A stretch of 64,000 nt of DNA from Aralia elata (taxonomy: Eukaryota; Streptophyta; Magnoliopsida; Apiales; Araliaceae). Shown here piece by piece: positions 1 through 10,939 of this stretch; within the stretch, counting starts at the first letter, position 1; each line of letters opens with the position of its first letter. The DNA lies in contig JAVJAP010000204.1 in assembly GCA_034770075.1 (NCBI GenBank), forward strand, positions 744,001 to 808,000, in the 5' to 3' direction. The notes beneath the pieces are model-generated. The model had not been told where the DNA came from and did not search any database. It saw only the letters and a list, made by a program, of their open reading frames with translations. A program made the position numbers and the translations under genes.

Positions 1-1794
1 TTGAAGTACTGCTGATACATTCTTTCCAATAGTGACTCTTTCATCATCTTTCAGCTTTCTTTTGTTACTGCATAGCTCTTTCAAAAATTTAGCATATTTT
101 GGCACCTGTTTGATTGCATCTAACAATGGTATATTGACTTTCACCTTTCTGAAGGTCTCCAAAATCTCTTTCTCTTGCTCATCCTTCTTTGAGGTCCTGT
201 GATTTTTAGGTGGAAAAGGTAAGGGGTTAGCCTTAACTGGAATCACAAAGTTAGGACTTACTTTAGATGGTTCAGCTTCCTCCTTAGCTTTCTCTTCATC
301 AAACTCCATAGTAGCTTGGGGCACTGCTAACTGTTTCCCACTTTTTAAAGTAATAGCACTTCCATTCTCCCTTGGGTTGACAACTGTTTGGGATGACAGT
401 TTTCTTAAAACTTGAGATTCCAACCTTCCAACTGTGGTAGCCAGCTGACCTATTTGATTCCTCAAGTCTTGAATAGAGGTTCGGGTCTCCTGCTGGAACT
501 GTTGGGTTTGACTCATGAATGCTTTAAACATATCCTCCAATGATGTTCCTTGGGTTGCAGGTGCTGCTAGCCTAGGTTGGTACTGCTGTTGAGTTGGCTG
601 GAACCCTTGATGTCTATTGGGGAAAACAGGTGGTGCATGTGGTCTATTACCTCCATAGCTAAAGTTAGGATGATCCCTCCATCCTGGACTATAAGTATTT
701 GAGTAGGGATCATATTTCTTCTGAGGTTGTGCCTGTTAGTTCCCCACTGTATTGGCTTGTTGCATAGTCTCATCATCTTACAATGTTGGACTCATCTTAT
801 AATGTTGGATAAACATCTTTGTTGTGGCTTAACTGTAAACAGATCCCACACCCTTTTGTAGCTGGCATGTTTCCTGCAACCATCTGTCTCACCATAGTAG
901 TTGGATCAAAAATTTATTGCTCAAGAGTACTTGTGCTTACCTCATTCAGCCTTTTTGGTGCATGATCCATCCTAGTCCTATATTGTAGTGAATTGGCAGT
1001 CATGGTTGCAATCAAGTTCCTTGCAGCCTCAGGTGTTTTGTCTACTAATGCTCCTCCACTTGCAGCATCTATCATACTTCTATCCATTGGTGTCAGTCCC
1101 TCATAAAAGTACTGGATCAAATGGTGCTCATCAATTTGGTGAGGTGGACAGATTGAGCAAAGCTTCTTAAATCTTTCCTAGTATTCATAGAGTGTATCCC
1201 CACTAAACTTGCTGATTGCACAGATCTCTTTCCTTATGTTGGCATCCCTTGAAGTAGGAAAATATTTCTTTAAGAATAGCCTCTTCATATCAGTCCATGA
1301 TTGTATTGACCCTGAAGGAAGATAATACAATCAGTCCTTAGCTAGATCTCCTAGTGAAAAAGGAAAGGCTCTTAACTTGATCTGCTCTTCAGTTATCCCC
1401 TGCGGTTTCATGGTAGAGTATACTACATGGAACTCCTTCAGATGCTTGTATGGATCTTCTCTTGTAAGACCACGAAAAGTAGGCAAAAGGTGTATTCAAA
1501 AGTAGCATCTAAAGTAGGATATTCAATGCATAAAGGTTGATAATTCATATTAGGAATTTCCAACTCCTTCAAAATTCTATTGTTGTTTGCAGCAGCCATC
1601 TCTTCGTCTGATTCGGATTCAGTTGATAAGTTGTTGGGAAGCAATTCTAGTGCTATATTAAGGCCAGGTGATGATACTTTAGTTTCTTCTTCAGTTGTAT
1701 GTTGCAATCTACAATTCAGCTTCCTGAGCCTTTTTGCAGTTTTCTCAATCTCTGGATCAAAATTCAAACTACCAGATTGAGAAGATCGAGTCAT
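1..1794 (-). pseudogene. gag: Athila-type gag and start of pol, decayed (element E)
   Basis: This would encode the Gag polyprotein that packages retrotransposon RNA into cytoplasmic particles, followed by the linker to protease. Translation starts at 1794 with MTRSSQSG and is collinear with the gag of element G (34349). A deletion plus frameshift near residue 90 (about 1500) removes a stretch kept in G, and further stops and shifts follow. Recognisable Athila Gag text reappears at 1120-914 (QYFYEG then DAASGGALVDK). The zinc-knuckle part is poorly preserved. From about 560 to 1 the minus strand matches the Gag-protease linker of G (ETFRKV, IPLLDAIKQVP, KFLKELC). No intact product is possible. 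Confidence 0.85.
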
Positions 1795-1836
1795 AAACTA
1801 ATAAAGAAACAAATAATAAATCAAAACACTTATTGT

Positions 1837-1854
1837 TCCCAGGCAACGACGCCA
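1837..1854 (-). promoter_or_regulatory. Primer-binding site of element E (tRNA-Asp type)
   Basis: Directly downstream of the LTR end on the minus strand is TGGCGTCGTTGCCTGGGA. It matches the usual plant Ty3/gypsy tRNA-Asp site (as in G, TGGCGCCGTTGCCGGG) except for two changes. It primes minus-strand cDNA synthesis. Confidence 0.8.
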
Positions 1855-1859
1855 AAATT

Positions 1860-3506
1860 TGGGAGATGTCGTCAGTGCTGCCAAAAATAAAAACCTTACT
1901 CAACTCTACGAACTCTGAACTTAAACATAGTATAGCAGTAGTAAGGATCGATCCCACAGAGAACAATATTGATTTTTAATTTATCCTAGTGCTTCTAACA
2001 GTTTTAACAGTAAATAAAAGGTTGGGGGTTTTTGAATTTGTTTAACTAATTAATAAAAATAAAATTAAAATAATAAAATTAACATTGAATTAAAACTTCA
2101 GTTTTCCAGTTTAGTTTCACCGTCTCACAACAATAGATCAATCAAATATAACAATATTCACCCTTCAATGAAACTACTAGTCCTAGATAACAACAAGCTC
2201 TATTACCGAAATTTCACTTAGATTGTCACTTAATGAAATAAGTTCTTCACAATATTCTAACTATCATATAACCTAAAACAAGCTCTGAGATTTAATATGA
2301 CAACAACATTAAGAACTAAGGAATTATAATTTTCCATGCAACAAACACATAAGCTCGATTTGTTTAACCTGTCTTCTGAAAACCATAACAATAAACCAAA
2401 ACCTTGACCACAATTAGTATTACTAACTGCTGCTTGTGATTAGAAATAATATCAATTGCGTAATACTATTCTTGATTATAGCATATATTATCAACTAACC
2501 AATTTAATCCTGTAGAAACCAAATCAGTTAATTAAATAATATTTAAAAATTAAAACAAATTATCAGAATAAGCTTCATATAAGAAGGAATAAATATTGTA
2601 TATTCAATCAAACCATAAACTGTTACTAAGGATCCACGTCCCCTTTAAATTGAATAAAAGAAAACTAGCTTGACATGTTTCTATTAACTCTCTAAATATG
2701 ATAAAACTCTCTCTATGATCTAATGATCTCTAATAATTATATGTGAAAGTATTTATAGATAAATCTCTAAAGCCTAGAAGAATTCTAATCCAATTCTGCT
2801 TCGAAAGTCTTCACTTTGTAAGTATGGTAGGATTCTAAATCCTTCTCAATCTCTGAAATCCAGCTTTAAGCAGCTTCCTTATTAAATTATATTTTAATTT
2901 CCAAATCTAAGCCTTCCTCAGTTTCCTTTTTCAATTCGCTTCAGTTTCCATATTTGAACTCAACTCAGATTCCATATTAGACTTTACTTCCCATAATCAG
3001 AGATACTTTCATGTAAAATTGTAATCCCATCTCCAAATCCTCATACAAATCGAACTCTAGCACTCAAATACTCTAAATCCTACTTAGAATAGGAAATCTG
3101 CAAAGTCAACCAAAAATCGTAGAGTAATACTCCGTACTAGCACTGCGTAGAGTAAACATGACATTGTAGAGTGAACTTCTCTCGGAATCTAAGAGTGGAC
3201 TTGGGACAATCGTCGAGTAAACAGCACTATCGTAGAGTAACTCTCGTCAGACGTAGAGCTGAAAACTAAACGATCGTAGAGCTGCTAGTTTTGCCATTCT
3301 AACACTACAAACGTACAGCTTTTATCCAACGATCGTAGAGTATTCTGCAAAATAACATAAAAATCATCATTATAACTCATATTTGCAGAATCACATCAAA
3401 TTCTTCCAAAGATCTATAAACACTTTAATTCAGCTCATATAACAAATAACATACAACTAAACTAAGTATAAAGGAATAAAAATAATAGAATATTATGAAC
3501 CGATCA
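1860..3506 (-). repeat. 5' LTR of element E, 1647 bp
   Basis: On the minus strand it begins TGATCGGTTCATAATATTC and ends CTCCCA, as the LTRs of G begin TGATAAGT and end CTCCCA. The part before the end carries the shared CTGTGGGATCGATCCTT block. Between 3110 and 3345 it holds about nine degenerate copies of a short motif, CGTAGAGTAA or CGTAGAGCTG on the plus strand. No protein-coding potential. Confidence 0.85.
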
Positions 3507-4526
3507 ATTCTTTCTATTTATTACATTGAGGACAATGTTTGTTTCAAGCTTGAGGGGATGGTTTAGTTTGTTATTTTTGTTATTCTATTTTAGTGAGTTA
3601 GTTGCATTTTAGAATTTTAGTTGAATAATATCATTAGTAATTTAATATTGTTGCTTGATGGCAAGTGATAGTGTCTTGAATGTGGATTAAAGTGATGCAT
3701 GCAATTTGATTTTTAATTCGTTTATGGTTATACATGAGTTGCAGTCGTTGCATGATGATGTGTGGGTTCCATAAGTTGAATAGGTAGAAATTTGTGAAAG
3801 AATTTGTAAATTTGGAAGAAACTTATGCAGTCATGTGTCAATGATAATCTTGTTAAGACTGGAGAATATTTGATTGAATGATTGGTTGAAACTAAAATGT
3901 GGCATATCATAAGTTTGGGGGAGACGCGAGATTAGTTTGTAGGTAAGATTACTTGCTTATTGTTGAAAGAAATGTACGGTTGAAATGGAGCGTAAAACAC
4001 ACTCAATCAGATATATGTGATGATGAGAAGGAGCATAAAATGCACTCATCGGATATAAAAATAAAAAATAATAAAAATAATAAAAAAAAAGAACAAAAAT
4101 ATTTATTATTATTATTGTGAAGACTGAGCATAAAAAATAATTTTACCGAGCTCGATATTTATATGTTTCACTGATTCACTGAACTTATGTGTTGCCATGA
4201 TTAGAGGAAATTGATGTGCCTTGAAGGTTTCGAAGGTGGATCTAAGATTTCTATAGAATGTTGATTTGTGAATTCTTTTAAATTCTATCTATTGTAAGTT
4301 GTAGGGGTTCATGCGCATTTGTAGAGAGTTGCAAGTCGTTGTATGATTATCAATTGGGTTAATTATTGAATTTGCATGCGTTGAATTAAGAGTGTAGTGT
4401 AGAATGAGATTGTCTTAAGGCCAAGTGTCAAATAACATTGTTTCATTACTTATGTTTGGTAATTTAATTGTAGTTTGATTTAAGTTTTTACTTGAGGACA
4501 AACAAATATTTAAGTATGAGGGTATT
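3507..4526 (+). mobile_element. Element F: 3' untranslated tail of an Athila-type element
   Basis: No gene is present. The sequence matches the 3' tail of Athila element G in its landmarks: ACATTGAGGACAATGT at about 3523 (G has ACATTGGGGACAATGT at about 39905), followed by AT-rich sequence, the GGAGCATAAAATGCACTC stem-loops near 3978-4051, and a short purine run (GTATGAGGGTATT) just before an LTR that starts at 4527. The coding part of F must lie left of element E, outside the window. Confidence 0.8.
3978..4051 (+). other. Two stem-loops with constant loop (element F 3' tail)
   Basis: Two stem-loops each have a 17-nt loop of the type ATGGAGCGTAAAACACA or AAGGAGCATAAAATGCA. Unit 1 (3978-4008) pairs GGTTGAA with CTCAATC (six pairs, one G-U, one mismatch at the loop). 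Unit 2 (4021-4051) pairs TGATGAG with CTCATCG (seven pairs, one G-U). The stems differ in sequence from each other and from those in G while the loop is kept. A third, degenerate unit may lie near 4125-4155. Confidence 0.65.
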
Positions 4527-5850
4527 TGATGAGTAGGTTTTATACCTATTATTTGGGTACTTTTAAGCTTAATAATTTGTGGATTTTTAAGTATTTTATG
4601 TTATTTTATATAGTTTGTATTTAATTTATTATTTTTATTCATTCCGTAGGAATAAAGGAGTTAGGTGGCAAAATTGTAATATTTGATGCAATTGGGTGAG
4701 CAAGGAAGAAAAACAAGAAAATGAACAGAGATTGTAGGTTGCAGCGCTCGGTATTGTCAGCCGCAGCGCTGATCATGGGCCACTGCGCTTAGTGTTGTGG
4801 GGCACGGCGCCCGAAGGCTTTTTCGCGCATGTGGCGCGTGTGTGCGGCAGAATTAGGGTTTTCTTTAGCTTATATATATGAAACAATGCCTTGAAGAATG
4901 AATAAAAAGAGAGAACAAAGAAAGAGAACAAAGAGTTGATACAACAGGAGAAGGTGGGCATTATTCAATCTATTCTATCGAGAGAGAGGATTGAAGATCA
5001 AGATCTAAATAATTATAGCAGGAGCTGATCATTCAGATTCTTCTCCTTTATCCTTCTCTTAGACTCTTGTGTTTATAATGACTATAATTAATGAGATGTT
5101 GTTCTTTTCTTTATTCATGGACTAAATTCCATTTTCAAGATTGCAATGGAATCCGATGATTGGTTTTTATTAATCTATTGATTATTTAACTTCTATCAGA
5201 TGTTTGCAAGATTGTTTATTATATTTTGATTTTCACTCAATAGTTGTCTGGCCAACAATTAATCTATTGATCTAGATAAGATGGATAGGTTGATTCTAAA
5301 TTGGATGTGGAATATGATACATATGTTGGATTAATTCATGTTAAGAATTATTATTCAATTTGCATAAGGGATAGAAATATACCCAACTGTCGTATGAACT
5401 TGTTAAGAATTGGTAATTATAGCATCATTGTTGATTATTCACATAGGAATATAGTGTTTTAATTGAGAATGATGACACTTATCTAATATTAGAATAAGTT
5501 AGATGAATACTTTTGAATTCTTGGTTAGCAATCTGCAATATTTGATTGATTAAATAGGGAATAGATGAATAGGGAAATCATCGGAGGAAATTGTAATCTT
5601 GATAACTTCATTTCTATAATATTATTCATATTTACTTCTCTTATTAGTTTATCTATTTGAGATTACAAAACAATTATCTCTTGTTTAAATAGAATTTGGT
5701 TAATTAAAGGTTAGCTATTAGATTAATTAATTGATTTATTAGATTATTTCCCGTGGGTTCGACACTTTACTTTCACTTTATTACTTGATTGATCGTGTAT
5801 ACTTGCACGTAAAAATTACTAGTATAGATTTAGCACATTAGTCACATTGA
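4527..5850 (+). repeat. 3' LTR of element F
   Basis: It begins TGATGAGTAGG directly after a purine-rich tract. A typical plant LTR tail (CGTGGGTTCGACACTT, then a TTGCACGT stretch) is seen at about 5750-5820. The 3' end is uncertain by some 15 bp because several CA dinucleotides (5837, 5846, 5852) precede clear host sequence, which resumes by 5855. At 4738-4860 it carries an iterated GC-rich motif, GCAGCGCT and close variants. No coding sequence. Confidence 0.75.
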
Positions 5851-5852
5851 CA

Positions 5853-6088
5853 CATTTTCATGTGTTGTTCTTCCAAACCGACAATGGCCTCAATACCATC
5901 CCCACTTGGAGTATCCATCAAAATAAAGTAATTGACAAGCTGCGTGTCAACGATAGTCGCTTTAATCGGCTTCCCCACCCAAAATCCATCTAATCATATA
6001 ATAGGAAATTGCACATGTCGAAAAATGAAAAACCTATGTAGTTATTTTTTATATACTCAAGTACCATTGGCAAGTTTTCATTGCTTTT
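5853..6088 (-). pseudogene. BAHD acyltransferase pseudogene, C-terminal piece
   Basis: BAHD enzymes transfer acyl groups from acyl-CoA to alcohols or amines in plant secondary metabolism, in the cytosol. On the minus strand from 6088 the text reads ENLPMVLEYIKNN, then FSFFDMCNFLLYD, then the family motif DFGWG, then KATIVDTQLVNYFILMD and GIEAIVGLEEQHM. This matches the C-terminal third of vinorine-synthase-like BAHD proteins in order and spacing. There is a stop just before DFGWG, and one base is lost inside or just after the motif, so the frame is broken. The gene continues 5' at 18190-17283, on the far side of retrotransposon A. Its last 15 or so codons are missing because the LTR of F adjoins here. 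The exact substrate cannot be predicted. Confidence 0.85.
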
Positions 6089-6621
6089 TGTTAACGCCAA
6101 GATTCGTTCACGCGCCCCAATCACCAAAAGCATGTCAATCCTACACAGAAATGAGACCACACCCAGGGAGCCTGGCGGTTTTAGCCGCCGAGGGATAGCT
6201 CTAGTGTGAGAATAAGTACAAGCTGAATAAGCTTTTAACAATGGAGGTTTTAAGCTCTAGTGTTGTGTAAAAGATTGATTACCTATGAGGCTGTAGCCTT
6301 GTATTTATAGTCATCACACTGCCACCGTCACGCCTATCCCCGAATAGTAAGTAGGATTCCTCATTAGGTCAGATGCTTTGATGGGATTGAACCGGACCTC
6401 CGTTAAATAAGGTAGGCGCCGAATTACATCCTGACGTCTACCTTGAGAGCTGGGATTTTTTGATATTCCAACTGCTCTAACCGCCACAAGGAACCCCCAC
6501 GTGGGGTGGTTCCACTCACGTGGGTCATGACCCACCATATCGTCGGGCCCAATACTTTACCATACCTATTGGGCCTAACAAATCGCCATTACACTTGGGC
6601 CTGATAAATCACGCCCCAACA
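6089..6621 (-). repeat. 3' LTR of element A, 533 bp
   Basis: It is a copy of 16751-17282 with scattered substitutions, bounded by TGTT and AACA. On the plus strand the adjoining TTGCCCCCTAGTC (6622-6634) is, on the minus strand, a purine tract ending AGGGGGCAA, the expected plus-strand primer next to the 3' LTR. Confidence 0.9.
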
Positions 6622-6894
6622 TTGCCCCCTAGTCTTCCGTTATAATGGGACATTTAATAGAAGAGTATCTCATTAAAAGCCCAATGATAATGTGCGAAGG
6701 CACAAAGCCCAATATCCAAATCTCCGGTAACTGCCCCAGCACGCACCGTCGGCCCCACCACCTTTACACAACCCACTTATTACGCCGCCCTTGGGAACAC
6801 GCATGAAACCCAAAAGTCAAAACATTAAAAACCCCCTCATTTCAAATGTAACCGCCACACATTTTATATCTAATTTGTGATTTTTGTCTTGCTC

Positions 6895-6901
6895 TATATA
6901 T
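6895..6901 (+). promoter_or_regulatory. Possible TATA box of the antisense ORF in element A
   Basis: CTCTATATATCTACTC lies about 100 bp upstream of the ATG at 6999 of the antisense ORF, followed by a pyrimidine-rich leader. The spacing fits a TATA box with a short 5' untranslated region. The equivalent TATA word is not obvious in element B. Confidence 0.35.
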
Positions 6902-6998
6902 CTACTCTCGGTCCCTCTAAAACTCCTCCTTCCCCTCTGCGATTCCTCCTTTTTCCGGCGAAAAACCCTGTTCCATCATTGGGAACATCACTAAACTA

Positions 6999-9160
6999 AT
7001 GGCCACCACAAGAACTTCATCCTCTACCAATCTCTAAGCTTCAAGCCCGTCTATAGTCGAAAAGGAAACCAGAGAATGATTAAGGAGTACACCAATGAAG
7101 CAACTTTCACCCATATCAATGTCGCCTCAGCCATTGGTCCTTAGGACCTTGAAAAGATACAAAAACTGTACTGTATCCCTATCACTTACGATATCTGAGC
7201 CCCTCTTCATACCGAACGTATGTACTACCGGCCTGATGGGTGGACGACCATTTTCTTCAGTGCCCTGAAATACGGGGTACATCTCCCTATTCATACCTTC
7301 ATCATCTCCCTTCTCGGGTTTATAGGAGTCAGCCTTGCCCAACTGGTGCCGAACTCCTACATCCATATCATCTCATTCATTGCCTTCTGTCACGAGCTTG
7401 GTATCCTTCCCACCCTCGACTCCTTCTTTTCCTTATTTTTCACGGGCTGATCCAGGGAGGTAGGATTTCGACAAATAAACAGACAACTAAGTAAAGCCAT
7501 CGAAAAATGTCCACTGATGAAGACCCCTTCGAGCAACAAAGGATGACATCCATTATGGTTCTTCGTCAAGGCTCCCAGCATTCGTGAGATTCCCGGTTGC
7601 CTCCAGTCCAGCTGTAACCCTGGGAGAGATATCAGACGCCCGCCTTCAAGAATTGGTAGGCCTCAAGGCGAGGCTACCGAAGAAAGAATGGGATCTCGAT
7701 CTCCTAAGTGATCCGACGTGGTTGTACAACCATAAATGTAAGGCTCGAACCCTTTAAATTAACTTGTATTATCTTAAATCTCCCCTTTCTGACAGACATT
7801 AGTAATGTGTGTAGTACTTCTTATAAAACCGACCTCCGTTGCTGACGTCAGCCAATCATCCGCTGACTCCATCGAAGAAATCATCTTTCTACCTGAATCA
7901 GCTGAACAACCTCCTTTAGTCCAGCGGATCACCTCCATCCCGATGGTGGAAGCATCCACTATTCCTGCTCCCGAACCCAGCGAGGAGTGTCTCCTAGATG
8001 TCCCCCTTTTCCGAAGAACCGCCGTCCTCCGAGCGAAGAGAAGGCGACTAAGGAGGGCTGCCAACAAAGGCCCTCCCCCCGAAACAGAACAAACCCTTCA
8101 GGTCGACCCATCATTCTCCGAAGCCCAATTAAAAGAACTTGAAGACTCCTCTCCCGAACCCCCAACTAAAAAATAGCGCATCGAATCTGCCGCCGATCAG
8201 CAGTCCCCCCCCCACCTATTCATCAATCTCCTCCACCTGCTCATCAATCTCCTCCACCCATTCATCAATCTCCCCCACCATCACCCAACCGTACCCAAGA
8301 AAATCCAACTCCGACCTTGTCAACACTATAGCTGGACAATACTAATGACTTCACATACCATGTCTTCGACAACTTCGTCTCCCCCGAGGATGACGAAAGG
8401 TTCGAAGATACAAGTCTCCGAGAGCTTACAACCCTCAATGCATTGTACCTGAGCCGGGTACGTATCTTCAGTTTACCTTTTTCCCCGAATTTATGTTAAG
8501 CTTATTACTGAATTCTTCTTCTCTTTGCTTTCAGGCTAGTGCAGTCACCGACGGACTCCTTCGTCGGTTGGCCGAGTCTAAAGAGAAATAAAAAGAATTG
8601 GAGGCCAAAGCCATCCGTCAAGAAAAAAGGCGCCAAAATACAATAGTTGGTTGGACGAATGAGAAGAACGAGCACGCTAAAATTGCCCATCAGTGCGAAA
8701 AGCTTCAAGTCGAAGTAGAGAAGCTAGAAGAGGAAGCAATTGAAGGTGAGCAAAGTCGAAGAGTGTTGGTGGACAGTTGCAACCATCTGCAGCTAGAGTG
8801 CAATGAGGTCAAGAAGGGGTGCACCGAACTGAAGAGGTAGAGCGGGAAGCTGAAGGATGAAAACCGTGTTATGGTCAACAAACTTGAGAGTGTAGAGGTG
8901 AAGCTCAAGATGGCCGAAGAGGTTTGCGACACCTTGGAGAAAGACTTCGCTGGTTATAGGGCGTTAGCTCCCGTATGACTGAAAACTTCAATTAACAGAT
9001 CATCCGAGAATACCAAAGGTCGCCCGAGCTGACGAATAAAGTGATACAACAATTCGACTTCGGCTATCAGGATGCTCGGGTGAAGGACAAAGAAAAGATG
9101 AAGGAGCAGAACCTTGACCCCACACTCTTGGACTCTTCGGATAATGAAGTCGATGCCTGA
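6999..9160 (+). pseudogene. Antisense additional ORF of element A (plant 'gypsy-type transposon' domain protein)
   Basis: This gene lies between pol and the 3' LTR, antisense to gag-pol, like the additional ORFs known in Tat-lineage elements such as Grande. From the ATG at 6999 it soon meets a stop (MATTRTSSSTNL). The best-preserved part is 7220-7450 (PDGWTTIFFSALKYGVHLP, then LAQLVPNSYIH, then FIAFCHELGI), typical of the family labelled 'putative gypsy type transposon' (PF04195-like). A short intron seems to lie at 7738-7795 (GTAAGG...GACAG), then a proline- and glutamate-rich linker (7805-8176), a second intron of about 75 bp ending at about 8534 (GTACGT...TTTCAG), and a coiled coil (8598-8960). 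It ends in an acidic tail, DSSDNEVDA. Several stops make it a pseudogene. It is collinear with 18996-21275 in element B. The function of the protein is unknown. Confidence 0.7.
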
Positions 9161-9277
9161 TGAAAACCTGCTTCTTCATAAATAATCTTTTTGACTAGTT
9201 TGTTAGGACTTATGTAATTGGATTTTTGATGTAATTAAACATTTAGTATTAGTGAAAGTTAAATTGCAATTTTATTA

Positions 9278-10859
9278 GGGCTAATGACAAAACTGTCCCC
9301 CCAAGTTTGGACGAAAATCAATTTGATACTCAAAGTTTGGGAATATGCAATCAATACCTCTAAGTATTTTAAAACAACAAAAGTGTCCCTTTGGCCGGAA
9401 AATCTAATTTTTTGCCGGAAATTTACACGTGTCAGGCGAGAGGAGAGAGAAAATAATAAACAATAATTTTTTTTCTTTTATCAAATTTCTCTCTCCTCCT
9501 CCCCTTTCTCTCTCCTCTTTCCTTCTACTTTTCTCTCTCCTCTCCCCCTCCCTATTTCTTCCATCTTCCCTCTTTCTCTCTCCTCTTCTCCTCCTTTTTT
9601 TTTCTCTCTCCTCTTTCTCTCACCTCTTTGTTGGTCTCTCTCTTACTCCATTTTACTTAATTAATTGCTATTTTAATTTTTTAATTATATATTTGTATAA
9701 AATCATAATACATGTATGCATACATAAAAAAATATCAATAGTAAGAAAACAAAATTAAAAACAAGATCAAAACTTACTTAAAAAAATTAATTACAAAATC
9801 AAAAAATTAAATAGATTCTTTTTCTTTTTTTCTTTATCAAATAGAATAAATTTGATAAAATTTTCCCAAAACGGAGTTGATAAAGAAAAAGAAAAAAAAT
9901 AAGAAAAAAATTAAATTTTTTAATTTAATTAAACGGAATCTAATTTTTTAAATTAAAATTTAATCTTTTTCTTTATCAACTCTGTTTTGAGAAAGTTTTC
10001 TCTTTCTCTATTTAATATTTTTTGTTATATATACATGACAAATATAATAAATTTCATTTACAATTATATTTGTCATGTATATATGACAAAAAATATTAAA
10101 TAGAGAAAGAGAAAACTTTCTCAAAACAGAGTTGATAAAGAAAAAGAAAAAGATTAAATTTTTTTCTTATTTTAATTTAAAAAATTAGATTCCGTTTAAT
10201 TAAATTAAAAAATTTAATTTTTTTTCTTATTTTTTTTCTTTTTCTTTATCAATTCCGTTTTGGAAAAATTTTATCAAATTTGTTCTATTTGATAAAGAAA
10301 AAAAGAAAAAGAATCTATTTAATTTTTTGATTTTGTAATTAATTTTTTTAAGTAAGTTTTGATCTTGTTTTTAATTTTGTTTTCTTACTATTGATATTTT
10401 TATGTATTATATATTTTAAATGTATGCATACATGTATTATGATTTTATACAAATATATAATTAAAAAATTAAAATAGCAATTAATTAAGCAAAATGGAGT
10501 AAGAGAGAGACCAACAAAGAGGTGAGAGAAAGAGGAGAGAAAAAAAAAGGAGGAGAAGAGGAGAGAGAAAGAGAGAAGACGGAAGAAATAGGGAGGGGAG
10601 AGGAGAGAGAAAAGTAGAAGGAAAGAGGAGAGAGAAAGGGGAGGAGGAGAGAGAAATTTGATAAAAAAAATTATTTTTATTATTTTCTCTCTCCTCTCGC
10701 CTGACACGTGTAAATTTCCGGCAAAAAATTGGATTTTCCGGCCAAAAGGGACACTTTTGTTGTTTTAAAATACTTAGAGGTATTGATTGCATATTCCCAA
10801 ACTTTGAGTATCAAATTGATTTTCGTCCAAACTTGAGGGGACAGTTTTGTCATTAGCCC
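9278..10859. mobile_element. Foldback Mutator-like MITE inside element A
   Basis: The two ends are near-perfect inverted copies of each other, starting GGGCTAATGACAAAACTGTC and ending with its reverse complement. The arms are about 770-780 bp and meet at a small loop near 10040-10060. It is flanked by a perfect 9-bp direct repeat, ATTTTATTA (9269-9277 and 10860-10868), the target-duplication length of Mutator-like elements. There is no transposase gene, so it is non-autonomous. The left arm has a long pyrimidine run (about 9480-9650), mirrored by a purine run (about 10500-10675). ORFs here are low-complexity artefacts. Confidence 0.9.
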
Positions 10860-10939
10860 ATTTTATTATGTATGTAGAAAAGTTTATAGAGTCATAAAAT
10901 GAACTACTTGATATGCACTACTGATAATACTTTTTAAGT

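Larger units (their letters stand above)
1..3506 (-). mobile_element. Element E: Athila-type Ty3/gypsy retrotransposon, 5' part
   Basis: Read on the minus strand, the order is LTR (3506 down to 1860), tRNA-Asp-like primer site, then a decayed gag that runs off the left edge of the window. The LTR start resembles that of element G (both begin TGAT and share CATAATATTC), and the gag start is nearly the same as G's, so both belong to the Athila lineage. The right boundary at 3506/3507 falls inside the 3' tail of a plus-strand element (F), so E is nested in F. The first five bases of F beyond the junction, ATTCT (3507-3511), should be one copy of the target duplication; the other copy is outside the window. 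Confidence 0.85.

Noticed and set aside
9429..9758. ORFs of serine, leucine and proline runs (also 10348-10792)
   Set aside because: They come from the pyrimidine/purine runs in the arms of the foldback MITE and appear in mirrored form on both arms.
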